Assembly (NCBI GenBank): GCA_017860335.1
Contig: JAFNAU010000147.1
Span: 1-5,964 of the forward strand
DNA length: 5,964 nt
Source: Bacteroidota bacterium
GTDB lineage: Bacteria; Bacteroidota; Bacteroidia; Bacteroidales; Paludibacteraceae
Direction: 5' to 3'
Shown here: positions 1-5,920 of the stretch, in pieces
How the letters are laid out: every line of letters begins with the position of its first letter
Numbering within the stretch: position 1 is the first letter of the stretch
The notes under the pieces: model-generated
Seen by the model: the letters and a program-made list of their open reading frames with translations, nothing else
The model's database searches: none
Told to the model about the DNA's origin: nothing
Translations under genes and position numbers: made by a program

Positions 1-410
1 AGCGCGATATATGCCTGACGGATAGCCCATTCAAATGTGTTTATTTCGCTACTGTTTTGTACCCGTTGAATTTTCTGACGATAGGTTTCAATATAATCAT
101 CTGTAACGTTCCGTTTTTCTTTCATAAGCTGAAGATAGCTTTCGCGGTGCTCATCGCTTATATTTTTGAAAGCCTTAAATATCAGCAGATGCGAACATTG
201 TTGTACAACAACTTGCGGGCAGGACTTTTCGAATATTTCCTGCAGCAGTTCTTTTTTTTCAGTTACAACCACCCGGAAGGGCTGAAGTCCGAAAGCGCTT
301 GGCGACAAACTGATAGACTCAAAAATGGTGTTCAGATCTTTTTCGGAAACTTTCTGATCCGTCATTCTTTTGGTGGCATAACGCCAGGTAAGTGATTCTG
401 TCAAATTCAT
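1..410 (-). CDS. NfsB-like NAD(P)H-dependent nitroreductase, N-terminal part (cut by window edge)
   Basis: This is the start of a nitroreductase-family flavoprotein; its 3' end lies beyond the left edge. From the ATG at 410, 136 complete codons can be read without a stop. Visible family features are SLTWRYATKR (residues 6-15), matching the N-terminal basic FMN-contact segment, then SPSAFGLQPFRVVV (36-49), matching the conserved SPSSxNxQPW stretch, and WAIRQAYIAL at the break (from W128), matching the W..kQ.YiAlG segment of NfsB-type enzymes. Family members are cytoplasmic FMN enzymes that reduce nitro compounds or quinones with NAD(P)H; the natural substrate is unknown here. No Shine-Dalgarno sequence precedes the ATG. 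The start is chosen because the family homology begins immediately there. The preceding epimerase frame runs 92 nt into this gene, and stops in the other two frames sit right at this ATG. Co-orientation suggests it is the last visible gene of the glycan operon, although a functional link is not evident. Confidence 0.88.
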   Translation of the reverse strand, partial: MNLTESLTWRYATKRMTDQKVSEKDLNTIFESISLSPSAFGLQPFRVVVTEKKELLQEIFEKSCPQVVVQQCSHLLIFKAFKNISDEHRESYLQLMKEKRNVTDDYIETYRQKIQRVQNSSEINTFEWAIRQAYIA

Positions 411-1458
411 TTATATATTTTGTTGTAAATTTTTGTTGTTTTTTTAGTTTAACGAACCATTCGTAATATTTTTGAATTCCTGTTTCAATCGAAGTGAATG
501 GTTTATAATCAAAATCATGTTCTAAATGAGTGGTATCGGCATAGGTAATCCTGACGTCTCCCGGTTGCATATCTTCCATAGACAGTAATGCTTTTTTCCC
601 GGTTGTATTTTCCATGATTTGAATAAAATCCATCAGTTCAACGGGATGAGAATTACCCATATTGTAAATTTCGTACGGGATATTGTTGCTCGGGGGTGAG
701 GGAATGATTTTTAGAATTCCTTTTACAATATCATCGATAAATGTAAAATCCCGTTGCATATTCCCATGATTGAAAACCCGTATGGGCTGTTCGTTCATAA
801 TTGCGTTCATAAATAATGAAGGTGCCATATCCGGTCTGCCCCAGGGTCCATAAACGGTAAAGAAGCGTATACCGGTAGTTGGAACCGAGAAAAGATGACT
901 GTAAACATGCGCCATTAGTTCATTTGCCTTTTTGGTCGCGGCATATAAACTCGCCGGACTTTCAGTCATATCGGTTTCTTTGTAAGGTATGCTGGCGTTT
1001 AATCCGTATACGCTGCTTGAACTGGCATAAACAAAATGCTTTATTGAAAAATTACGGCAAATTTCAAGGAGGTTTTCAAATCCGACAACATTTGAATCGA
1101 TATACGTGTACGGATTTTCTATCGAATATCTAACACCAGCCTGAGCTGCCAGATGGAGAATGTGTGTGAAGTTTTCCTTTTCAAATAAATCTGTCAGTGC
1201 AACCCGGTCAGCAATGTCAAGCTGAATAAAACGGTATAAATTATTTTTCGTTTTCGTACTGCTAATTAGTTCTCCGTGCTTTATGTCATTTTTCGAAATA
1301 CCAGCATCAGAAAGCCGGGCGTATTTCAGATTTACGTCATAATAAGCGTTGATATTATCCAGTCCGATAACCTGAAATCCCTCTTCTGTCAGTGCATTAA
1401 CTGCATGATATCCGATAAATCCGGCTGCACCGGTTACGAGAATCTTCATTTTATTCAT
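319..1458 (-). CDS. NAD-dependent sugar epimerase, UDP-glucuronate 4-epimerase (CapI/LspL-like)
   Basis: This is an extended short-chain dehydrogenase/reductase epimerase of 379 aa as read. The Rossmann motif TGAAGFIG places GxxGxxG at residues 10-16. Other marks are LHLAAQAGVRYS (101-112), the serine cluster SSSSVYG (146-152), and the catalytic pair Y172/K176 in SLYAATKKANELMAH. RFFTVYGPWGRPDMA (198-212) and RDFTFIDDIVKGI (236-248) complete the set. These segments resemble UDP-GlcA 4-epimerases, which convert UDP-glucuronate to UDP-galacturonate in the cytoplasm; a UDP-glucose or UDP-GlcNAc epimerase is less likely but not excluded. The ATG at 1458 forms an ATGA overlap with the stop of the GT39 gene, suggesting translational coupling; M4 is an alternative start. 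The protein should end near YYEWFVKLKK (331-340), since relatives are about 330-350 aa. About 30 of the last 39 residues are encoded over the nitroreductase gene and look unrelated to the family. An A7 tract precedes this tail, so the C-terminus may reflect a frameshift. Confidence 0.9.
   Translation of the reverse strand: MNKMKILVTGAAGFIGYHAVNALTEEGFQVIGLDNINAYYDVNLKYARLSDAGISKNDIKHGELISSTKTKNNLYRFIQLDIADRVALTDLFEKENFTHILHLAAQAGVRYSIENPYTYIDSNVVGFENLLEICRNFSIKHFVYASSSSVYGLNASIPYKETDMTESPASLYAATKKANELMAHVYSHLFSVPTTGIRFFTVYGPWGRPDMAPSLFMNAIMNEQPIRVFNHGNMQRDFTFIDDIVKGILKIIPSPPSNNIPYEIYNMGNSHPVELMDFIQIMENTTGKKALLSMEDMQPGDVRITYADTTHLEHDFDYKPFTSIETGIQKYYEWFVKLKKQQKFTTKYINEFDRITYLALCHQKNDGSESFRKRSEHHF
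439..445 (-). other. A7 tract / A_AAA_AAA heptamer near the epimerase 3' end
   Basis: In the epimerase frame the codons read CTA AAA AAA CAA, so the heptamer A AAA AAA lies in the phase required for a -1 slip. After a -1 shift the frame ends at TGA (409-407), which overlaps the nitroreductase ATG as ATGA and gives a 350-aa epimerase. After a +1 shift it ends at TAA (413-411), directly before that ATG, giving 348 aa. In the zero frame it continues to 319. The tract itself is seen directly. Whether it slips, is phase-variable, or is a sequencing or assembly error is inference. No obvious stem-loop stimulator follows within the AT-rich stretch downstream. Confidence 0.4.
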
Positions 1459-3020
1459 TTTAGAACAACAATGTAGTAATTAACAGAGATGTATCGCTTT
1501 TTGTTCTCTATTATTTTAGCAAATTCTTTGTCTGAATCCAGTGTTTTCCGTTCAATAATGAGTAACTCGTTGGCATTGAGTTTGCTTCTTAACTCGTCAA
1601 GAGTGATTTCATTAACTTTTTTACCCAAATATACATCCATACTACCAGACCGATCCAGTTTATACGTGTTATACCCCGATGTTTTTGTTTTTTCTGAAAT
1701 GGCTTTTGCCTCGGTACAAACATCAGCAAAACCTAATTGAGGATTAATGTCTTTCATTGACCAGCCAATAACGAATAATGTCAGGAAAAATCCCAGGACA
1801 AATGCTTCAATTGTACGGTATATATCTTTTTGTTTATAAATCAATATCGCGCAGATAATGCCTGTCAGAGTTAAGATGCCAGCACCGGCATAAATCAACG
1901 GCAAACGAAGGTATGATAGTTCTGCATTACCTGTAATAACGATTAATAATGCAGGTAGCGCTAAAATGAAAATTAGTATTGGAATCGCTAATGATAAACC
2001 AATCCATTTGTTCCATTCGTATTTTCGAAGTTGTAATGCTGAAAAATAGGTAAGAAAGGGCAGGAGTGGAACCAGGTAAATCGCCAGCTTCGAACTGAAA
2101 AATGAAAGCATCACGAAAGTGGCGATAAATGTTATTAAAAAGAACCACTCAATATCTGTTTTGATTTTTTTATAATAAAGTCCTGCAGCTAAAAGTCCAA
2201 TGAACAGAAATGACCAGGGAAATATGGAATACCAGATAGAAATGCCATAGAAGTAAAACGGAGCTTTATGATGAAATGAATCTACAGCCCGGCCTACCGT
2301 TTGATGAAATACAAGGTTATTCAGATATTCTTTTCCCCCTTCAGTAAATACTCCGGCAAACCAAATTCCGCAAAGTACGAGCAGAATAATCAGAGTTTTT
2401 GCTCCCCAGTATTTTTTCCAGGTTTTGATCTGTTTTTTGAAAATTAAAAAAGCCAGTGTAGAAACAAGCGGCATAAGTAAACCTACAGGCCCTTTTGAAA
2501 ACAGTGCAAAAAACACATAAACAGGAAATAACCAGGTATCTGTTTTTGTGGAGATGCCGGTATAGATTTTATAAAAAGTATACAGAGCCAGTACAATGAA
2601 CATAGTCATCAACATGTCCATCCGTACAATAGGCGTAGAGCCTAAAAACAGCGCGCAGCTCATCAGCAGTAGTTGTGCAGCGGTTATATCTTTTTGTTCA
2701 GTTTCGTTTTTTATCCATTTATTCATCACCATTAGAATAACGACAGCAGGAATAAATGAAAGTAAGGACAAATACCACATATAGTGCCCGCCCAAAATCA
2801 GTTTTCCGATCATCATCAGCCAGAAAAAAAGCGGTGGCTTATCGGCGTAGGGCACACCCTGATGGCTGAATGTGAATAAGGTGCCGTTTCGAAGCGCCTC
2901 ATCAACGATACTCAGATATCTCAGTTCGTTGCTTGGCGTGTAATCGCGAAAAATCATGATTGGGAGCAGGGCAATAAGCCAGATAAAATTCAGATAGTTA
3001 CTTTTGTTTTGCAGCTTCAT
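1455..3020 (-). CDS. ArnT-like GT39 family membrane glycosyltransferase
   Basis: This is a 521-aa polytopic membrane protein of the GT39/PMT-like group (ArnT, RgtA-D relatives), which uses a polyprenyl-phosphate sugar to glycosylate lipid A, core or other acceptors on the periplasmic side. After a first membrane segment (about 11-26) comes a periplasmic loop with NELRYLSIVDEAL (31-43) and YADKPPLFFW (58-67), aligning with the DETRYAEISREML and YFEKP segments of ArnT. RMD (133-135), SKGPVG (175-180), FHHKAPFYFYG (249-259) and SSKLAIYLVPLLPFL (309-323) follow the usual family layout. I estimate 12 or 13 membrane spans and a soluble C-terminal part from about 430. The position of the catalytic-site Asp of ArnT is Asn (N31). 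The start at 3020 gives a 23-nt overlap with the LAB_N gene. An earlier in-frame ATG at 3185 is rejected because it would add a 55-aa prefix unlike the family, inside the LAB_N gene. Its stop overlaps the epimerase start as ATGA. The sugar and acceptor cannot be read from the sequence. Confidence 0.88.
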   Translation of the reverse strand: MKLQNKSNYLNFIWLIALLPIMIFRDYTPSNELRYLSIVDEALRNGTLFTFSHQGVPYADKPPLFFWLMMIGKLILGGHYMWYLSLLSFIPAVVILMVMNKWIKNETEQKDITAAQLLLMSCALFLGSTPIVRMDMLMTMFIVLALYTFYKIYTGISTKTDTWLFPVYVFFALFSKGPVGLLMPLVSTLAFLIFKKQIKTWKKYWGAKTLIILLVLCGIWFAGVFTEGGKEYLNNLVFHQTVGRAVDSFHHKAPFYFYGISIWYSIFPWSFLFIGLLAAGLYYKKIKTDIEWFFLITFIATFVMLSFFSSKLAIYLVPLLPFLTYFSALQLRKYEWNKWIGLSLAIPILIFILALPALLIVITGNAELSYLRLPLIYAGAGILTLTGIICAILIYKQKDIYRTIEAFVLGFFLTLFVIGWSMKDINPQLGFADVCTEAKAISEKTKTSGYNTYKLDRSGSMDVYLGKKVNEITLDELRSKLNANELLIIERKTLDSDKEFAKIIENKKRYISVNYYIVVLK

Positions 3021-3648
3021 GTGTTCTGTGATTATGTCCGATAATGATATTGCGGGTATAGGCGACAAATCCGAAAGCTTGTCCAATAATAAGGACAGGA
3101 TCTCTTCGGATGATAGCATAGATAATGATGATAAATGAACCGAGCAAACTGATGATCCAGAAACCATCGGGCAACAGCGATTCATTTTTTCTTAAGGAGT
3201 AGAACCATTGATATACAAAGCGAAGGGCGAAAATCAACTGACCAATCGAACCGAATACAACCAACCAGACAGGAATATTTTCGTTTTTAAAGAAATTTGA
3301 AATATATACTGGCAGGTCTTTAATCATCAGAATGACAGCAACTACGGGCGTCGCAATAAGGATGAATTGGATAACTTTGTGGAGCTTATGCCAGATACCC
3401 TGAATGTCGAGATTCCAGAGATAAATATAATATGATACAATTTGTCCGAGAACGATGGAAAAATCGTCGCGCAGTACGCCATAAATAAAAAGCAGGTAGG
3501 AGCCAATAATGCTCAACAGCCAGAAAAAAGGCGGTGCCATTACTTTTTTATGCTTTTCGGATATTATCCACTGATACAGAATTCTTCCCGAGAAAAACAA
3601 CTGTGCCAGAAAACCAATGGTGTAAACGAATATATGTTGCCAGTTCAT
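2998..3648 (-). CDS. Membrane protein with two tandem LAB_N (lipid A biosynthesis N-terminal) domains
   Basis: This is a 216-aa integral membrane protein made of two LAB_N-type domains (Pfam PF07578). The first lies at about residues 12-82 and the second at 133-203, joined by a hydrophobic segment (93-109) and a short charged linker. Each domain carries Q-L, R, YQW, S, P, FW, S, GS, IY, R.D, GQ and N in the same order, with about three membrane helices, so roughly seven spans in total. LAB_N occurs fused to some LpxB enzymes and as stand-alone proteins beside polyprenyl glycosyltransferases; its molecular function is not firmly established. Here it sits between the GT2 and GT39 genes, so a role as flippase-like or scaffold protein for the lipid-linked sugar is a reasonable inference. 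I place the start at ATG 3648, four nucleotides after the GT2 stop. The frame is open upstream to a TTG at 3672, which would overlap GT2 by 20 nt and add eight residues. No Shine-Dalgarno sequence is seen. Confidence 0.87.
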   Translation of the reverse strand: MNWQHIFVYTIGFLAQLFFSGRILYQWIISEKHKKVMAPPFFWLLSIIGSYLLFIYGVLRDDFSIVLGQIVSYYIYLWNLDIQGIWHKLHKVIQFILIATPVVAVILMIKDLPVYISNFFKNENIPVWLVVFGSIGQLIFALRFVYQWFYSLRKNESLLPDGFWIISLLGSFIIIIYAIIRRDPVLIIGQAFGFVAYTRNIIIGHNHRTHEAAKQK

Positions 3649-3652
3649 TATA

Positions 3653-4393
3653 CTATAAATTATTTTCGCCAACCTTGTAATTGATATATCTTTTCTTCAT
3701 CCAGCGATAGGCAAAACAATCCAGAAATGGCGACAGCAGGCGATTCCATAAACTAAACTTTGACTGGCCGGCAACGCGCGGATAGTGTCTTACAGCGATT
3801 TGCTTCACTTCTCCTTTTTGCAGTTGTATCAGTGCCGGAAGGAAGCGATGCATCCCGTTAAAAAACGGCACCCGTTTTGCGTAACTGGTTTGTATCACTT
3901 TTAAAGGGCATCCGGTATCTTCGACACCATCGTTCGTCATCATTCGGCGGAAACCATTAGCTATTTTCGACTGAATTTTTTTGAATAAAGAATCTTTGCG
4001 GTTGGCACGAATTCCCATCACCATAGCATAATCAGGAATATCTTTGAGCAACAGGTTGAAATCGTCGGGATCAGTTTGCAAATCGGCATCAATATAACCA
4101 ACATAATCGGAGAAACAATAATCAATTCCGGCTTTGATCGCTGCACTTAAACCGGCATTTTGCTCAAAATCCAGATAAAAGAAATCTTTATGACGGGAAC
4201 AGATTTCCCGGATATACCAGCCACTTTCATCCTTCGAACCATCATTTACAAATATAACACAAGCTGGATAGATGGAATGAGACAAAAAGTTGCTCAGGCG
4301 GTTTTCAAGTGCTGACATGTTTTCCTCTTCATTGTAAACCGGTACAACAATTGAAAACTGATAATCTTTTGTGCGGTTAGGACTGTATTGCAT
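3653..4393 (-). CDS. GT2 family glycosyltransferase, polyprenyl-phosphate sugar synthase type (DPM1/RgtE-like)
   Basis: This is a 246-aa GT-A fold family 2 glycosyltransferase. IVVPVYNEEEN (15-25) is the nucleotide-binding first strand, VNDGSKDES (49-57) the second conserved site, and YIDADLQTDPDD (100-111) holds the DxD metal/nucleotide motif (D102, D104). DTGCPLK (159-165), NGMHRFLPALI (179-189) and RHYPRVAGQSKFSLWNRLLSP (from 202) are typical of dolichol- or undecaprenyl-phosphate sugar synthases. Relatives such as ArnC and GtrB carry two C-terminal membrane helices and exceed 300 aa. This protein stops after the catalytic domain, as DPM1-type enzymes do, so it is probably peripheral at the inner leaflet. 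It would transfer a sugar from a nucleotide donor to polyprenyl phosphate. The donor is unknown; the epimerase in the same cluster makes UDP-galacturonate a candidate. It is the first gene of the cassette, 121 bp after trpA, with a candidate promoter immediately upstream. Confidence 0.9.
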   Translation of the reverse strand: MQYSPNRTKDYQFSIVVPVYNEEENMSALENRLSNFLSHSIYPACVIFVNDGSKDESGWYIREICSRHKDFFYLDFEQNAGLSAAIKAGIDYCFSDYVGYIDADLQTDPDDFNLLLKDIPDYAMVMGIRANRKDSLFKKIQSKIANGFRRMMTNDGVEDTGCPLKVIQTSYAKRVPFFNGMHRFLPALIQLQKGEVKQIAVRHYPRVAGQSKFSLWNRLLSPFLDCFAYRWMKKRYINYKVGENNL

Positions 4394-4416
4394 AGTTTAT
4401 TGAAATTTAAATCCTG

Positions 4417-4424
4417 CAAAATTA
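4417..4424 (-). promoter_or_regulatory. Candidate Bacteroidota -7 promoter element (TAATTTTG) for the glycan cassette
   Basis: The minus strand reads TAATTTTG, an exact match to the Bacteroidota -7 consensus TAnnTTTG, ending 23 nt before the GT2 ATG. A transcript would start about 15-20 nt before that ATG. The -33 element (TTTG/TTG about 19-20 nt upstream) is not recognisable: that position holds an A-rich run. AT-rich DNA can give this match by chance, so the support is moderate. The rest of the 121-bp gap between trpA and GT2 is AT-rich with T-runs and shows no gene. Confidence 0.38.
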
Positions 4425-4514
4425 AAAAATCCAACCGACATATGGTTTTTTTTCAGGAAAAATAAAAATAATAATGATAATTGATGCAATTCTCTGGTTA
4501 TAATCTTGTATTAA

Positions 4515-5285
4515 TTATGTATGAAGATTTTTCAAAACTAATTTTACAGCAGTCTCAATGTCGGTTGTTTCGTTCAAAGCTTTAATGAATGCGCTACCTA
4601 CAATGGCACCCGATGAATATCTGCAAACCATTTCGAGCGTTGTTTTGTTTGATACACCGAAACCAATCAGCCGGGGATTTTTCAGGTTCATGCTGTTTAT
4701 ACGGTTAAAATAATCTGTTCGGGCATCGAATGAACTTTGTGTACCCGTAGTAGCTGCCGATGAAACCATGTAGATAAATCCGTTGGTATTGTCATCAATT
4801 TCACGAATGCGTTTGTCGGAGGTTTCTGGCGTTATCAGGAAGATAGATTCCAATTCGTATTTCTCAGCAACCGGTTTGTATTCGTTCAGATAATCGTTCA
4901 TCGGGAGATCGGGGATAATCATTCCATCAATGCCCACACGCTGGCATTCAATGCAAAACTTTTCAAAACCATACTGCATAATCGGATTCAGATATCCCAT
5001 CATAACGAGCGGTATATGAACTGAGTCGCGGATGCCAGTTAGTTGGTCAAACAATAGATTTAGGCTCATGCCGTTTTGTAGTGCCTGGTGGCTGCTTTGC
5101 TGAATGACCACGCCATCAGCCATCGGGTCTGAAAACGGAATACCGATTTCAAGCATATCCACACCGTTTTTTTGAAGACATTCCATCGTAGGCACGGTGT
5201 CTTCCAGCTTTGGAAATCCGGCTGTAAAATAAATAGAAAGAATATTCTCTTTTTTATTCTGAAATAGTTGATTGATTCTGTTCAT
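4515..5285 (-). CDS. trpA: Tryptophan synthase alpha subunit
   Basis: TrpA cleaves indole-3-glycerol phosphate to indole and glyceraldehyde 3-phosphate and passes indole to TrpB, in the cytoplasm. The 256-aa length fits the family (about 250-270). The protein opens with the characteristic IYFTAGFP segment (18-25). LEIGIPFSDPMADG (45-58) holds the catalytic acids E46 and D57, equivalent to E49 and D60 of E. coli. GYLNPIMQYG (97-106), GIIPDLP-like GMIIPDLP (121-128), the flexible loop segment SSAATTGTQ (175-183), GFGVSN (208-213) and the phosphate-binding GAIVGSA (226-232) follow in normal order. The residue after DG is Val where E. coli has Pro. The ATG at 5285 lies inside trpF, giving a 32-nt overlap and probable translational coupling. 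It appears to be the last gene of the trp operon. trpB is not adjacent on this side and probably lies upstream, outside the window. Confidence 0.97.
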   Translation of the reverse strand: MNRINQLFQNKKENILSIYFTAGFPKLEDTVPTMECLQKNGVDMLEIGIPFSDPMADGVVIQQSSHQALQNGMSLNLLFDQLTGIRDSVHIPLVMMGYLNPIMQYGFEKFCIECQRVGIDGMIIPDLPMNDYLNEYKPVAEKYELESIFLITPETSDKRIREIDDNTNGFIYMVSSAATTGTQSSFDARTDYFNRINSMNLKNPRLIGFGVSNKTTLEMVCRYSSGAIVGSAFIKALNETTDIETAVKLVLKNLHT

Positions 5286-5913
5286 CTTTTGTTTTTTTTA
5301 GTTCATCGATAAATTGTTTAAGCAACCGGGTATCTTTCAGTCCCGGTTTCAGTTCGAATTTGCTGTTCAGGTCTACCCCTGCCAATAACGGGTGTTCGAT
5401 GGCTCTGATTGCTTTCACATCATCTGCGCAAATGCCACCGCTTAACAGAAACGGTTTGTTACCCTTATATTCCTGCAAAATATTCCAGTTGAATTTCTGT
5501 CCGGAACCACCGTAAAGGTCAGTCTTTGTATCGAACAGAAAGTAATCGGCTACCGCTTCGTAGTTGGCGGTAACTCTAAAATTGCTGGCGTCCATAATCG
5601 GGAAAACCTTTATAACGAATGTTCTGGCTTCTTCACGAATTTTCCGGCACAGTTTTTTATTGTCGGCACCGTGCAGTTGTACGGCATCCAGGTTGTATTT
5701 ACTGATTGCGGTTAGAATATTTTCAAGATTTTCATTGACAAACACTCCCGTTTTTTTTATGGAATCAGGCAATTCACTCAGTGTATTAATATCAAGATGA
5801 TCAGCAAACCGGGGAGAACCCGGGTAAAAGATGAAACCCATAAAATCGGGTTTCAGTGCTGCTATTTCGTGGATATTATCAGGATATTTCATCCCGCAGA
5901 TTTTAATCAGCAT
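5254..5913 (-). CDS. trpF: Phosphoribosylanthranilate isomerase
   Basis: TrpF performs the Amadori rearrangement of N-(5'-phosphoribosyl)anthranilate to CdRP, the step before TrpC, as a cytoplasmic (beta/alpha)8 barrel. The 219-aa length is normal. KICGM (4-8) contains the catalytic base C6, and FDT (127-129) contains the general acid D128. FYPGSPRF (29-36), AVQLHG (77-82), GGSGQKFNW (135-143), LLSGG (156-160) and AGVDLNSKFELKPGLKD (178-194) are the expected phosphate and substrate segments. The last two are a slightly divergent form of the GVDxxSGxE..pG.KD signature, with Lys replacing the usual Gly at 185. The C-terminal tail after about 205 is charged and its DNA is shared with the start of trpA. 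The ATG at 5913 is seven nucleotides after the inferred trpC stop. It is a monofunctional gene, not fused to trpC. Confidence 0.97.
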   Translation of the reverse strand: MLIKICGMKYPDNIHEIAALKPDFMGFIFYPGSPRFADHLDINTLSELPDSIKKTGVFVNENLENILTAISKYNLDAVQLHGADNKKLCRKIREEARTFVIKVFPIMDASNFRVTANYEAVADYFLFDTKTDLYGGSGQKFNWNILQEYKGNKPFLLSGGICADDVKAIRAIEHPLLAGVDLNSKFELKPGLKDTRLLKQFIDELKKTKDEQNQSTISE

Positions 5914-5920
5914 AATAAAT

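Noticed and set aside
57..395. Plus-strand 112-codon open frame
   Set aside because: It is fully antisense to the nitroreductase, whose frame carries clear family motifs. The translation has low-complexity Phe/Tyr runs and no recognisable domain.
879..1133. Plus-strand open frames inside the epimerase, GT39, LAB_N and trpF genes (for example 879-1133, 1489-1740, 3442-3684, 5564-5800)
   Set aside because: All are antisense shadows of genes with strong motif support, and none has a recognisable domain or its own spacing and start context.
3021..3185. Upstream extension of the GT39 gene to the ATG at 3185
   Set aside because: It would overlap the second LAB_N domain by 188 nt and add a Ser/Leu-rich prefix unlike GT39 proteins. 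The ATG at 3020 gives a normal N-terminus just before the first membrane helix.
3649..3672. TTG start at 3672 for the LAB_N gene
   Set aside because: It is a non-ATG start that adds eight residues and overlaps GT2 by 20 nt. The ATG four nucleotides after the GT2 stop is simpler, although the TTG cannot be fully excluded.
4479..4491. Small inverted repeat AATTG-CAT-CAATT followed by T-rich DNA after trpA, as a rho-independent terminator
   Set aside because: The stem is only five base pairs, four of them A/T, with a three-base loop. It is too weak to call and is expected by chance in such AT-rich DNA.
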